Assembly (NCBI RefSeq): GCF_000321225.1
Contig: NW_004451008.1
Span: 552,585 to 616,584, forward strand
Length of the DNA stretch: 64,000 bases
Reading direction: 5' to 3'
Source: Odobenus rosmarus divergens
Lineage: Eukaryota > Chordata > Mammalia > Carnivora > Odobenidae
Shown: piece by piece, positions 18,608 through 32,500 of the stretch
Layout: the number at the start of each line of letters is the position of its first letter
How positions within the stretch are numbered: the first letter of the stretch is position 1
Translations under genes and position numbers: made by a program
Notes under the pieces: model-generated
Told to the model about the DNA's origin: nothing
Seen by the model: the letters and a program-made list of their open reading frames with translations, nothing else
Database searches by the model: none

Positions 18608-18672
18608 TTTGGTGCATAGATTGGTTTCCCCAGTGCTGGAATCCAGAATAGCTAGAGAGAGAGGCATAGAGA

Positions 18673-18681
18673 CATTTATAG
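18673..18681 (-). promoter_or_regulatory. CRYGS: CRYGS TATA box and core promoter
   Basis: The minus strand reads CTATAAATG here. That puts transcription start near 18,645-18,652 and gives a short 5' UTR of about 40 nt before the ATG at 18607. Gamma-crystallin genes typically have TATA promoters. Two TGAGTCA-containing elements lie upstream, at 18743-18749 and 18860-18869. Confidence 0.7.
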
Positions 18682-18859
18682 TGCGCTGGTTTCAAATCAA
18701 ACTAGTAGGGAAAGCTTAGTCATGAGAATAGGATCCAAAAATTGAGTCAGTCATTTAGAGGCTATTGATGGTTTCTAGAAAAACAATTGGGATTATGAAA
18801 TAAAGGAAAGCTTCAGTACCCCTTCTAATGCTTACCAAGCCTTGCTGCATTATAGACTT

Positions 18860-18869
18860 TGCTGAGTCA
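18860..18869. promoter_or_regulatory. Maf-response-like element (TGCTGAGTCA) upstream of CRYGS
   Basis: TGCTGAGTCA matches one arm plus the TRE core of the T-MARE consensus (TGCTGAGTCAGCA). It lies about 210 bp upstream of the inferred CRYGS start. A second TGAGTCAG core is at 18743-18750. Large Maf proteins drive crystallin genes through such sites. That these particular sites are used is inference. Confidence 0.4.
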
Positions 18870-21070
18870 AGGCACCAAAACCCAGCCAAAGTTTTCCAAC
18901 TTAAAAACAAAGAAGTCCCCCTTATCTGGGCAATTTGGTTTTCTAGCAAGCCGCCACCTTGAAATCCTCAGTGTCTTCTTTTTTCCTTCAATAGAGTTTG
19001 CAGGAAAGTCAAAAGGCTACCCTCTAATTCTGAACAGAAATGACATGGTCCAAAGCAACAAAATGTAATGACTACTAAACACAATGCATGATCTTATGTT
19101 TGGAAAATGTCACTACAAAGGACATTTTTGGGAAGATTAGCAAAAATTTTAATCCAGACTGTATATGGTGCCATTGTGAAATTTCCTGAATTTAATCAAT
19201 TTAATAATTTGTACTATGACTACATAGGAGAATGTCTTTATTTTTAGGAAATACATGCTAATGTCTTTAGGAGTAAAGGTTTAAGATGTCTGCAACCAAC
19301 TCTCAAATTGTTGAGTGAAAATATGACTACTGTGCAGAGTGGTAAAGTGAATGTGATGTCACGTTAGGCAAGTGGTAAATCTAGACAAGGGGTATGTGGG
19401 GATTCAGATTCTCGCAACTGTTCTTTATGTTTGAAAATTTTTCAGGACACACACACAAGTTCTAATCCACAAGAAAGGGCTCTACAATATGTAGCCTGAG
19501 GGACAGAAAGCTACTGTAAGAATTACGGTCCTACCAAGGTTGAGCTAAGCCCAACTTGCCACCTGCTTGGTGGCATTTTTTTCTGCCATGATATCCTATG
19601 GGAACATGCTCAGAGGACATTTCTCGGCACCTATTACACCTCTGACTTTTGGAATGAGATTACATTTTATGTAAATTCAAAGAAACCACAAATCAATCTT
19701 TCTCCATTTTCATTTTCCTGGTCAAGTATATTCTTCTTAAAAGTCCATCTTCCTCATGTTTTCACTAATAAAACTATCCAACAAATGGGATGCCCCCAAG
19801 ACATATTATGGTCAATTCAGAAAATGGTAAATGTGCCTTGATAGGAAGATTATTGAGAAACAAATTAGTAAGTTATGTGCTTAGCTTTCTGAATTTGGTA
19901 AACTGGAAAGGATCTAAGTGATACCATTAATTTCATTAACCAATAGCAATTTCCAAAACACACTTGTTACTCCAGTGTTTCTTTATTGAATTCTCTCTTG
20001 AACTTCATCTTAAAATAAAAACTCTGAAAACCTCAGTTAGAATTAACACACATTCTGAGAGTTAATTTTCACTTTAGATCAAGCCCTTTTTTTGATATAA
20101 TTACTAAATCAATGACCAGTGAGCATACAAAACAGTGTTTATCAGTGGATTCATTTAATAATTTAATAATTATTTAATAATTTAATAATTCTTTTTTCCT
20201 TTATCTTAAAGAATACAGCTTTCCCAATCAAATGTAAACTTTATTTTGACATAACATCACAAAGTGACATTGGTAACTGAGAGGAAGAATACATGACCCC
20301 AAAATGCCCTACTTTAACATGTGGATTATTTTGAGCTAAAGGCAATGAAGACCCTGCTGATTCAAGAAAAACTTTCCCTTAACTACCTAAAATAATTCAG
20401 ATAGGGAGCCTGGCCCAGGAGAGCTATTACCAGAGGGAACTTTTAATCTGAATGACCCATCTGTATGACAAGGCAAACATCTAACTGCCACATATCTGCT
20501 CTTCTTAACATCCTGTGAATTACCCTTTGAAACCCCAGGCCCATATTCCATTCCTTAGCTCAGGGTGGCATATAAGCCAACTGCCTGACTTGTTCCTGGA
20601 CTCATATTCTTATGAGGCTCCCATAGATATCTAATTAAAATTGTTTTTCTCCTGTTAATCTGTCTTATGTCAATTTAATTAATAGACTAAAGCCAAAAGA
20701 ACCTAGAAGGATAGAGGAAAAATTCTTTCCTACCCCATAAAACCTTTTCTAAAATTAAAAGCAAATCTTTTATCTTTTTTATCAAAAGGAGAAAATTACT
20801 TTTTAGAGTTTGCTTATTAAAAATTTGAAGCAGAAAATGAAAAATACACAATTTCATTGTTTCACACTTTTAAGGAATAAAATATCTTTGTATAAAACTA
20901 TTTCTGCTATATTTATACACCAACAAACTATACTTTCATTCCAATTATTTTTTAAAAGGAGTAGCATTTCCTTTTAAATAGTTTCAAAGAACTATAAAAC
21001 TCGTATTTAACTCTAGAAAGGATGAGACCCTTTCATCATACAAATTAAAATGTGAAAGTTACTTGCAAAT
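18870..21070. other. Gene-free AT-rich sequence between CRYGS and TBCCD1
   Basis: No exon recognised. Contains a tandem TTTAATAA repeat at about 20,153-20,191. It may include the downstream flank of a long TBCCD1 3' UTR. Confidence 0.45.
20153..20191. repeat. AT-rich tandem repeat (TTTAATAAT-type)
   Basis: Repeated TTTAATAATT and TATTTAATAA units in a row, about four copies. Confidence 0.7.
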
Positions 21071-21172
21071 CTACATTCAGTCACTTTAATATTAATATAC
21101 AATGAAACTGCCTTCATCAACTTCATTTTGGGAACACAAAGATGAGCTTTCTGATGTTCTATAACAATACAT

Positions 21173-21363
21173 TTATATAATAGTCAGAAGTTCATCTAAA
21201 ATTCGACCTAAACAGTAATACACCAGTATGGAATGGAAATCAAGGAACGGTGTTAAATAGGAAGGAAAAAGCCCCAATGTCTCTTGAGCAGCAAGAGCAT
21301 CTTCCCAATTTAGTTTCAAGACGTGTACCATCTTCCATTCATCATCCTCCTGTTTCCAGGCCC
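21173..21363 (-). other. Candidate terminal exon or long TBCCD1 3' UTR segment
   Basis: A strong minus-strand acceptor, TTTTTCTCTTATTATCTTCAG in outline (T/C-rich then CAG at 21366-21364), precedes 63 open codons. They begin (G)AWKQEDDEWKMVHVLK and end ILDELLTII with TAA at 21175-21173; ATTAAA follows at 21090-21085. I do not recognise the peptide. Entry phase is 1, which does not fit the donor of the last long TBCCD1 coding exon (phase 2). It could be chance, a 3' UTR part or an alternative end. Confidence 0.25.
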
Positions 21364-21784
21364 CTGAAGATAATAAGAGAAAAATATTAGTAACTTTTCT
21401 ACTGCTTTCATGCAAATAATAGGAAAAAACTTCTATTTACAATATCATGTAAATCAAGGCCATGTGACAGTTTATAGAGTGTTAAATACCTAAGGTTTTA
21501 AGGTTAATTATTTTCCTTTTTTTCTGAGGGTCACTTTAGTTCATAATAGAAGAAAAGACATGAAAAAGTGGCAGGCTATCAGGATTAGCCTCAACTAAAA
21601 CTTCACCTTCTTATAGTTCCCATTTCCTTTGGATAATCCTCATCAGATTCCTAATTCTTAATCTCAGCATTTATTAAATAAGTATTATAAAATTTTTGTG
21701 TAAAAAGTAATACACAATTTAAAATGTAAACAATCTATAAACAATAAAGAGTAAGTTTTTGCAGTTTTGGAAAACAGTTCATTT

Positions 21785-22385
21785 CCTCAAAAAGTTAAAC
21801 CTATAACCTTGCAATTCTACTTCTAGGTATATACCCAGAGAATTGAAAACATATGTCTACACAAAAACTTGTACACTAAAGTACCTAACAACATTATTCA
21901 CAATAGAAGTGAAAACAACTGAAAAGGGGAAACAACTCAAATCTCAGATCAACTGATGAACGGATAAAGTGTGGTATATCCATACAATGGACTATTCCAG
22001 CCATAAAAAGGAAGGACGTACTGATGCAGGCTACAACATGGATGACCCTAAGGCCATAATGTTAAGCAAAAGAAGCCAGGCACAAAGGCCACATGTCCAA
22101 TGATTCCATTTATAGAAAATGTCCAGAGTTGACAAATCAAGAGACAAAAAGTAGATTAGTGGTTGCCACGGACTAGAGAAAAGAGAAGATACTGGGGGTG
22201 GAGGAATGAGAACTGACTGTCCATGTATACGGGCTTTGTTTTTAGGGTGATGAAAATATTCTGGATTTGTCAGTGGTGAAGGCTGTACAAATCTGTCACT
22301 ATGCTAATAAAAGCCACTGAATCCTTCACTTTAAAAAGGTGAATTTCATGGTATATAAATTCTGTATCAATAAAAATTAAGAATA
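21785..22385 (+). mobile_element. Old L1 3' end
   Basis: TTGCAATTCTACTTCTAGGT, ATCAACTGATGAACGGATAA, GATGCAGGCTACAACATGG and GTGGTTGCCACGGACTAGAG: the standard old L1 3' end sequence order. Confidence 0.8.
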
Positions 22386-22949
22386 AGTTTTCAATCACCG
22401 TAGACATCTAGTCTCATTCCTCAAAGATAAACACTTTCAATAATTTATGTCCTTTCAGAAGTTTTTAAGACATATAATTAGCATATAAGTATGTGCGATA
22501 AGCCCTCTTTTTTTTCAAACACACAAGGCAATATTTTACTCCTCCTTTTCTGCCTTCACCCCTCCAAACCCCCAGCTTAGATTCAGTATCAGCACCTACA
22601 GGTGGTAAACAAAATGCCTTACCAGTGTTGTATACCAGCTTTTGATCCTTGCCAATCTGATAGAGGAAAAATAGTATCTTACATTTCTTTAATTGTAAGT
22701 AAAGGTATCTTTGTGTTTGTAAGTATTTTTCTGTGAACTATTTGATATCCTTTGTCTGTTTTTCTATTGTTAGTCTTTTAAAAGACTTCAAAACAGAAAA
22801 GTAAACTAATTTCTATATTGAAAAAAGAGTATTTTATATTTGGATTAAATGACTTCTAGTAAATTTGTCTGTATCCATGTTCTCTTCTATTGGATCTGTG
22901 ATCTTCCAGAGTTCAGTATTCAAATCTTCATTTGCATTAATTCTGGTAA

Positions 22950-22955
22950 TTTATT
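22950..22955 (-). terminator. TBCCD1: Possible TBCCD1 proximal polyadenylation signal (AATAAA)
   Basis: The minus strand reads AATAAA about 420 nt after the TBCCD1 stop. No convincing GU-rich element follows, so this could be chance in AT-rich DNA. A more distal signal, ATTAAA at 21090-21085, is an alternative end. Confidence 0.25.
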
Positions 22956-23377
22956 AATGCTCATGTGCAATTAACAAAGATCAGTTAGCTTAGTTGATTT
23001 GTGTGTGGGTGATGGGAAAGATGAGAGATGTGTTAGAAAGGGGAAATACAGCTGAAAGCTATGTATGGGGCAAGTAGTATCTTTGGACAGTACAACCTGT
23101 ACTAGGCAAGAAGCAAAGAAGACAAAACTTGGCCCTTACATTTGCCCATTATTTCATAGGTTCCACCTACGGAATAGTTTGGTTTTCACTCTAAAATGCG
23201 GCAAAAATAGGTATGTAAAGTCTGTATATGTCAGTGGGTCTGGTGGAGAAAAAGAGGCAGTGGCCAGTAACATAATATTCTGCACAGCTTTTTTGCATGC
23301 TTGTAAGATTTTCCCAAGATAATTTGTTCTAAGTGGTCTACGTTATAAATGCCCACCAGTGTTTCCATGTAGGAGTC

Positions 23378-23507
23378 TTATCCTGCTGCTTGTTTGGAGC
23401 CTGCGGCAGGGGGCACAAGACTGTCCAGCTGTTGCCGATGTCCCGTATTAATCAACCACTCATAAAACTTATTCTCCACAAGTACCTGGAACTGCTTCCT
23501 TTGATCC
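23378..23507 (-). CDS. TBCCD1: TBCCD1 last coding exon (residues 512-554)
   Basis: 130 nt. The acceptor GCTTTTAG lies above 23507. The exon's first base completes Lys-512, then DQRKQFQVLVENKFYEWL through GSKQAAG with TAA at 23380-23378. No ATG start lies in this frame, so simple ORF finding misses it. It matches the TBCCD1 C-terminus and the phase required by the upstream exon. Confidence 0.92.
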
Positions 23508-26500
23508 CTAAAAGCGCCATCAAGAACAAAAAGAATCTAAGAACACCAATTCATGTTCATTTTACTCCAAGTGATTATAAAGTACTTTAATGGGATAGAC
23601 ATTAAATTATTTCTAGTTATCCATTTATTCCCTCCAAATAACTGCTCTGTTCAGTTCTGTACATTGGAGCACCACCACCCCCCGCCCCCGAGGAAAAAAA
23701 AAAAAAAAGATTGGTCAGATACAATATAAAAGTATTCTGCCCAGTCCTCAGCTCCTATCCAAACACTGCTAATTCTTCCAGGTCCAACACAAATTCTACT
23801 TCCTCCATAAATCTTCCCTGACTACCCACGCTGATGTTTTCTGAATCTCTGTTAACAGTAACTGTTAACCGTGTCCCTGGCTTCTAGAGTTCAAAGACCA
23901 GTACCCTTGAAATAAAATTTTGTGGTAAACATAATAAAGCACAATCAACTATTATCACAAACATGTAATTTAAAAATAAGATATTTTGGCACCCCAAGTT
24001 TAGGAAGGATATAATTTCAGAATAAAAGACAAAATTTTAAGCGGACTAAATTTACTTTGTTTTAAAACACTGTGCTTATTTTTCACATTTTACCATGGAT
24101 TAGGGAAAACTTGGACAAAAACTAGGATTAGTCCATGGAGCAGCATTAGGAATCCACCCTCGGTGAGTCTGTGGTATGGAGGAGTCAGGACATCTGTATT
24201 TCGAACAAGCCCCTTGGATGATTGATGCACAACCGAGGTTGAGAACTACTGATATAGTTAGAGAATTAAAAACTAAAACCAATTCATGTAAGTATTAGAT
24301 CACGTGGATATGATCTTTCATAAATACAAGTTGTTTATCTATCAACTAAAGCTTCGGAAAAGAAGGGAGTCTAATTCTTGAGCAGCTACTTGCTCCCATC
24401 CCCCAACCAAACAACCTGGAATACTGTCCTTAACAAAAGACACATTACATCTTTTTTATTACTTTAGTACAGCTGTAAACATGTACAGATTAATTTGTTT
24501 TCCCATGGAGTTTTACATAAGACAAATTCTTCTCTAGAAAACACTCACTTTGTCAAACGAGCCTCCTTCACAGTTTTCTGCCAGATTTGTATCTTCTGTT
24601 CTCTTTGACCCAGTGCTTTCTGATATGCAGATGGAAGACCCCCAGGTATCTCTGTTGTGTCCCCTTCCATTTCAAAGGGGATAATAAATACATAGAATTC
24701 ACAAGGTGGTAAGAGTTGGAAGACACTTGTGTTGCAGTTCTCTCGGCACACAATCATTGGATTATCCCAATAGTTAGGCACAGTAGCGAGGCCGGTCCTG
24801 GCCATGTGATCCTCCAGCATTGGGTAATGGGTATGAAAAGGGGCAAAGGTTACTGCCTGGTTTCCAGAGAGAATAAGTGGGCGTGTAGGCGTCAGAATGT
24901 GAAAGATGCAGCCTGCTGTAGAAGAGATGGACAAACGATGGCAAACAGCAATGACTTTAACATTGTCACAGCTGTGGAGGTGAAGAGCAGTCTGCACAGG
25001 GCCCAAGATGAAGGTGCTATTCCTGCATTTCTCAATGGTCACAGATCTGAAAAATGAAAAAATGAGGTAAATTCCTCTGAATGAGAGGAAGATCAAAAGA
25101 ATATTTGACTGCAAAATTATTCTCTGATGGCAAAAAAGGATCAATCCTAATCTAAAGAAAAGATCAAAATATCAGAACTGTGCTTACCGTAAGGGAGAGA
25201 GCAGATATATAAAAGATTCGTTGCACCGATGAATCTTTACATGTGCCCCCACCAGAGTATCTGAGCTCTTGGCCAACGTCTGCTTGTAAACCTGGCTCAT
25301 CACCACCATGCGGTGCATCTTAGGGGCCACATGCGTATTACAAGCAATCTTAGCTCTTTTGGTCGTCCCTTCAACTATTTTAAGAAAAATATAAATAAAT
25401 GAGATAGTTTCAAATCAAAGAAAAACAACCGTATGAGGTTACATATTCTAGGTGTGTAAGTGTCTAAAATTAGATACATGTAAGGTTTAGAAAAATGTTA
25501 GATCTGGGCATTGGGTAAAGAGGTGTTTGCAATACTGTTCTCTTGTGTTTTTCTGTATGTTTACAATATTTCATAATTTTTTGTCATAAAAATTTTTTAA
25601 AACCTCTAGTCCATTCAAGATTGCCTACAGATCTAAGATTTTTTTTCATGTGTATCTTTCAAGTAATGTGCCTAAGGTTATATGGCTAGTGACAGAGCTG
25701 GCCCAACTCAAGTATCTTCTCCAAGTTGCCCTAATTTATCATCCCAATCCTTAAATAATCTCTTTAAGTCATCATAATACTAATTTCAAACCCCTCCTAA
25801 GCTACTTACCACATCATTCCATGAATTCTATTTGGATTCATGCCTTTAATCCCTACACATCGTTAGTAACTGAGAGCCCATCTTCCTTTCTCACACAGTG
25901 CCTTGCAGAAACTGACACTCAAAAACTGTGCAGGGGTTGTCCCCACAATACAGTCTCGCCGTTATGTGATTGGCTTCTCACACTGTACCTCTCTGAAAGC
26001 CAGCAGGACACCCCTGTAAAGAATACTGGCCAAGTATGAGGAGGTTGCGTAAGTACGCTACTACTTTTTAAAAAAAATAAAAACGATTCTTATTGCTTCC
26101 TTTTATTAAATAAGTGGTACCTGGTTATTGTAGACAATTTCTAAATACTAGTGGTAAAAGAAGATACAAATTATTTGTGATCCTATTATCCACCTCCACT
26201 AACATTTCAGTATAATCCTAAGAGGTTAGATATCCTTTTTCCTACTAGTGACTACCGTAACAACATTTAAAAACTTGCTTGAGCCTATATTCTTTTATCA
26301 CCATCAAGAATTATGCAGTATAGGGGCGCCTGGGTGGCTCAGTTGGTTAAGCGACTGCTTTCGGCTCAGGTCATGATCCTGGAGTCCCTGGATCGAGTCC
26401 CGCATCGGGCTCCCTGCTCGGCAGGGAGTCTGCTTCTCCCTCTGACCCTCCCCCCTCTCATGTGCTCTCTCTCTCTCTCTTTCTCTCTCTCTAATAAATG

Positions 26501-29500
26501 GTATCTTAAAAAAGTGTATTTCATAAAAAAAAAAGAATTATGCAGTATATCCTATATATTTATGGGACCCTTCAATATCTGGAAGTCTGTGACCTCTTAC
26601 TAGAGCAATAGCTTGGGTGGATATAGAATTCTTGGATCACAGTCTTTTTGCTTGAGAGTCTGTAGACATTGTTCAACTATTTTGTTTTTTAGCATTATAA
26701 AAATTTGACACAAAAACTGATTTTTTTTAATTACATGGAACTTATTTTTTCTTTATCCTTGAAATTCAGAGATTGTAGAAGTATATTCTAGGTTTTTTTT
26801 TTCCATTTTTCATTAATTTTGCCTGGCATTTGTCTCAGTGTAGGCATCTACTTCTCTTTAAACTTATACTTGGGCCCCAGAAGTCATACAGCCCCTGAAC
26901 TTATCCTGTTAGCCATCACTGGACTGTCAGGAATAAGTATCTGATGCAACCAAGGCCAGATTTTCTCTACTTTAGATTTTTCTAAACTGGAAATGTCAAG
27001 TTAATCTGTTTGTGTCTGTGTACCTAAAATGGACCCCAGTTTTACACCAACTCTCTGAGGTTGTAACTGTGGAATGGCCAAATCCGGCTGTGGTACAGAG
27101 AAGACAGGAAGGCCCTCAACAAATGAGCACCTGAGAGGGCGAGGGAGACAGAGAACAGAGAAAAGCAGAGCAAAGTGACAACTGACTGAAGCTGGAGTTC
27201 CGTTAACTGCCAACAGAATGACCCGGACCCTGAAATCAGCTCTCTCACACTACTGCTGCCTTGATGGAAAAAGTCCTAGACAAAAGAGAGCAGTTCCCTT
27301 TTTCTCTCTTACGGTAGCAATATTTTGTAGGTCTCCAGAAGAGATGTGATTATTAACACGCCAGAAAACACTAGGTTCCTTAACTTGTCATTCAATTTAA
27401 TATAGATTAAAATACTGAAAAAAATACCTTGGTGAGCCCAAGCCAATTTCTTTCCAGACTTAAGGCAAGCAGATGTACCAAATGGATTCCCCGTCAAACA
27501 GGCTCTCAACCAGGCTTCCAGCTTGTAGAAAGAAAAGGTCTTAGAGATCCTTGAGAAGCCACTTTCTGCATGCAGTGGTTGCCACAGAGCAAGTTCATGA
27601 AGTGGATATATCTTCCTGGCTCTACTCACTGTACCTTCAATAAGAAAGCTGAGGGCCACAACAGCTTCGCGAGAGACTAGACTACTATGGGTCGAATGAA
27701 ATGATGCAGTGAGTTGTTCTGGATCTAAAAGCAGCTCAAGGAGATCTGACAGATGATCACAGACAAATGCTTGGTGACTATAATCATTCCAGTTCTAAAA
27801 AATATCAAAATAAAGCACTCTTAACAGAACAAATTTTACAAGACCTGAAAATTTTATATTTTAATTATTTTGTATTTCTACTTTGCCTCACCTCCTAAAA
27901 AAGCATTTAAGGCAACAATATAAACCGTGTAAAGATTTTTTAATATTATGTGATAGGTATAAACAGACTCTCTCCCTTCCTTAGCTACTTCAAAAGTAAT
28001 ACTATAGCTAACCTTTAGTGTGTGCCGACCACAAAGCGTTGTACAAACTTTAACATATTTAATCCTAGCTACCATCTTGCAATAGATGTCGTTACCCTGC
28101 CCATTTTACAAATGAGGAAATGGAGATACAGAAAGGTTAGGAAACTTGCTCAAGGTCACACAGCTAGTAAACACTCTAAGTTTCAGATCTAACATAAAAA
28201 TAGCTACCTTGGACATTCATTCGATGAAACACTGGGTTTCTTTATTTACCTTCTCGTATTACAGGAGGAGTTTCAAATTCCACTGGATGGAACAATGCAA
28301 CTGACCTTACCGTAGCTAGATTTAAGAGAAGTTATCACTTTTGGAATAAGCTTTGAGTTGGCAGGTGTCTCAATGACTTGGATCATTCATTTGACAGGTA
28401 TTTCTTGAATATCTCTTATGTGGTATGAGCAGTGTTAAGTGATGAATTATGCAAACTGAATAGGACATAGTTCTTGTCCTCAAGGAACTCAGAGCCTATG
28501 TAGTGAAAAGACAATACAAGCAACTGTTGCACAATGAGATAAGAACTACAGCAGAGATCTGTAAAGACATGCTATGAGCCAGAGAGGAATAAGGAACCCC
28601 TCTGGGGGGGCGGGGGGGAAATCATTGTGGAGTGCTGTTTGAACAGATTCTTGATTAATATTGTCAGTTATGCAAACAGACAAGGAAAAAAGGCATTCTA
28701 AGCCTACGGAATACCATACGCAAAGATCCATAGCAGTAAAAGTAGCTGCCGTGTTCAGAAAACTGGAGGTAGGGACCAATCATGAAAGGCCTGTATGAAA
28801 CACTAAAGCATCTGGGCCTTATTTTGTGTGCCAAGGACTTTAAAACTATTTTCTAAATAGCTATACCTTTTCTCTTTTTAATAAACTCTCATCTGGATAC
28901 CATAGAACATGTCAAAGCAGGGCTGTTGCTCTTCATCTCTCTTACTGCATCCCCTCACCCATAGCAGGCTCTGAGGTGGCTCCATGGAGCACAAGATGAA
29001 AACAACAGTGACAATAATAATTACTGATGGGAGATTTGACAGGAAACAGATATAATCCTTCTGCATTTAGAAAGTCCAGTGTAGTAGGTGGAGTGCAGAC
29101 TAAAAGCAGGGTGACCACGTAGGACCTAATTATAGAAATCGAGGCCCCCCCCACCAAAATGTCAGTATGGCCTATATAAGAGGAAGAAAAGAGACAGACT
29201 TTATTTTTATTTTTAAAGATTTTATTTTTAAAGTAATCTCTACACCCACTGTGGGGCTTGAACTCTCACAACCCTGAGATCAAGAGTTGCATGCTTCACC
29301 AACTGAGCCAGCCACCCAAAGAGGGACAGATTTTTAAATTAGAGTTATTTTGGAGGTAGAATAAGTAAGACTTGACAAAAAACTAGGTATGGGTGCTGAG
29401 AGAATAAGCATGGGTAGCTGGTGGTAACCCTCTCTGGCTTCGGGAATATAAGTCAATTCAAGTAAAGGGAGATTTTACTGTAGGGACACACAGTCATCTC

Positions 29501-32500
29501 CCAAGCTGAAGTACAGGTAGGCCTCATCAGAACTGGAACTGGAAGGCCATCCTGGGCCTGGTTCTCTCTTGCCAGTGTCTCTACATGTCTGTTCCATTCT
29601 ATTCTTTTTCTCTGATTACCTCAGAGTTTCTAATCCCTCCTAACTCCAGGTCACTTATGAACATGCTGGCTATTCTGGTCCCAGTGCTACCTGAGCTGCC
29701 AGCTCAAGCACCCAGCACAAACTAGTAATTTCTTCAGTGTCTGGGGGCACTGACTGGGCCAGGTCATCAATTCAAACCAGACCAATTTCAAATACATACC
29801 TATGAATGGGTTACTCTAGTCAAGTGTCCATCTCTGGTCTAATCAGTTGTTGGGAGAGGTCATGTTATAGCACAAACTAAGAGTCACCATTTACTGATGC
29901 TTTCTATGCCACAAGTCTCATGCTAATGTATTACTAAATTCTCACAGCCACTCAGAAATAGGAATTATCATCCCCATTCACAAAAGACAAGCCAAGGCCT
30001 AGAAAACTTAACCGACTTGCCTAAAATCATGTGATACTAAATGGCAGAGCCAATTTGAATGCAGACTACCTTAGTTCAAAATACCATCTCTACATGGTGC
30101 CCATTCAACAGGAAATAAGTGTGGAAAGAACAGACAATAATTGGCCTAATACATCTGGACTTGGACATTCTGAATTTAAGGTATAGACAGGGCATCTACA
30201 TGAGGAGACAAACTTAGGAGTCATTGAGATATGTGAAGTCACGGGAAGAGAAGAATTATGTTTAAAGAATATGTCTAGTGAGAAGACAAAATTTCCCCAG
30301 GCAGAATCCTGGGGGAATAGTGGCCTGTAGGGGCCAGTGGGGAGGCTCATGAAGAGTGAGAAGAAAAAATGAGAAGCACAACCAGGAGGGAATCATATCA
30401 CGGAACATAAGGGTGGACAGGTTTACTTGAAAAAGGAGATTATAAAAGTGCCAAATATCAGAAAGGTTTTTGTTGTTGCTGTTTGCCTCAGAACATTTTT
30501 AAAGAACCTGCACATGGCAGTAAGACTGAGATCTATGTTTTACTTAAGGTTTTTTAGAATACCTTTACATAAACAGGTAAAAACATTTCAGTTTTCTTTA
30601 CAAAAACAGAAAGAAGAAATAACACAATTTCTAAAACTCACAATGTGAGGCAGTTAAGTTTAACTACTACGTTGTTGCATCACATAGTATGACAGAAGCA
30701 TGCTGAGCTTAAGTATATCAAAGCACATCACTTAAACATATGAGAAGATATTTTTATAGAAATTTTTTTCACTAGATTTCAACAGACTTTGTAAACACTA
30801 CATCTTCTCATTTAACCTTAGTCTAAAGTAGATTCAAATTCATTAACATTTGCAAAAATGAGAATGCTAATGAGAGTACAGTGAATAATTTGCCCCCGGA
30901 TCATGCAATTTTTGTGTCATTGAAGGAATGAATGGAAATTACTTCTCTATACTTGGGCTAAGATTGCAAATATTTATTTTGTTTTATAATAAGGAAAAGA
31001 AACAAAAAAGCAAAACAAAACAAAACACGCCAACAAATGATTGGCTTATATAAGTAATCCCAACACAATTTTTAATGAAGGCAAATCATCTTCCTCATAA
31101 ATTGTCCCTTTCAAATAAGGAGACCAAAATTTAAACAGTACCTTATTATGGCAACTGGATTTTTCGGGAGACTGAGATCTATTTCTGGGACTAGGCCACT
31201 CTTCTCCAATCAAAGATGTCCTCAGGGAGACCTTGTTTAACTGCTGTATATATAAGAAGAGCAGAAACTGTAGGGTGTTCACTGAAAGCTGGCCAAAAAG
31301 AAAAGAGATGATGAATACATGTCCTAAACCACATCACAATCCCTAGTCTACAGCTAAGTAGATACAGTAAAATAAATTCACAACAGTTTGCAAATCCTAA
31401 AAAGAAAAATGTAGAAACTTGCTAGCATTTGATATGTATGTTTCTGATACCCAGATATAGGAGTTTCTAAAACTAATTAAACTGGAGTCACTTACCTTCT
31501 CAGAAAGCTATGTAGCATCTATGGCCATAGACATTCTCTCCCCAAAATCAATGAAGAGGAGAGGATGAAGTACATATTTTTTAAAAGTGTAGTATTTCAG
31601 AAGTTTAAAATTGCAGTTAAAATAAAAAAGACAAACTTTAGTCACTTGAATAAATAAATGGAAGAAAGGAAGAAGAAAATTTCACCAAAATATGCAGTTT
31701 AGTCTAACCTAAGGCTCACAGACTTATCAAAAAAAATTTAGGGTATCAATGCAACATCTGAAATTGTATGTAATTTTTTGGTGTATGTGCATTTTGTGGG
31801 GGAGAAGGACTCAGTTTTTCATCAAGTTCTTAAAAGAGTGTTTGACTTAAAAAAATACTATTGGTCTGAGAGATGTTTATAAGTCATTTCTTATTTGAAG
31901 AAAGGTATTGAAGCTCAGGATTTGAAGCTCATGATTATCCTCATATACCATTCCCATACACATACAGGAGACACAAAAATGTAATACATCTGGTACTACA
32001 GCTGTATTCACCCTGCTTCCCAACCTGGCTAAAAATTGCTAAACTAAAGAATTGAAAAATACAGATTCTCAGGATCATCTAGACCTATTTAATCAACTGT
32101 CAATCAGAACCCCATCAATCTACATATTTTTTAAAATGCTACTTTCTTAATTTTTTGAGATAATTGTAGATTCACATGCAGTTGTAAGAACTAACAGAGA
32201 GATCCTGTGTACACTGTATCCAGTTTCCCATCTTGCAAAACTGTAATACCGTAACACAGTCAGGGTGTTGACATTGATGCAGCCAAGTTACAGAACATTT
32301 CCATCCACACAAGGATCTCTCATGTTGCCCTTTTATAGCCACAACTACTTCCTACTTCCCTCCCACCCTCACCCCTTCCTTAATCCCTGACAATCACTTA
32401 TCTGTTCTCTATCTCTCTAATTTTGTCATTTCAAGAATGTTATATAAATGGAATTATACAGTCTGTAACCTTCTGGAATTGGCTTTTTTTTTACTTAGCA

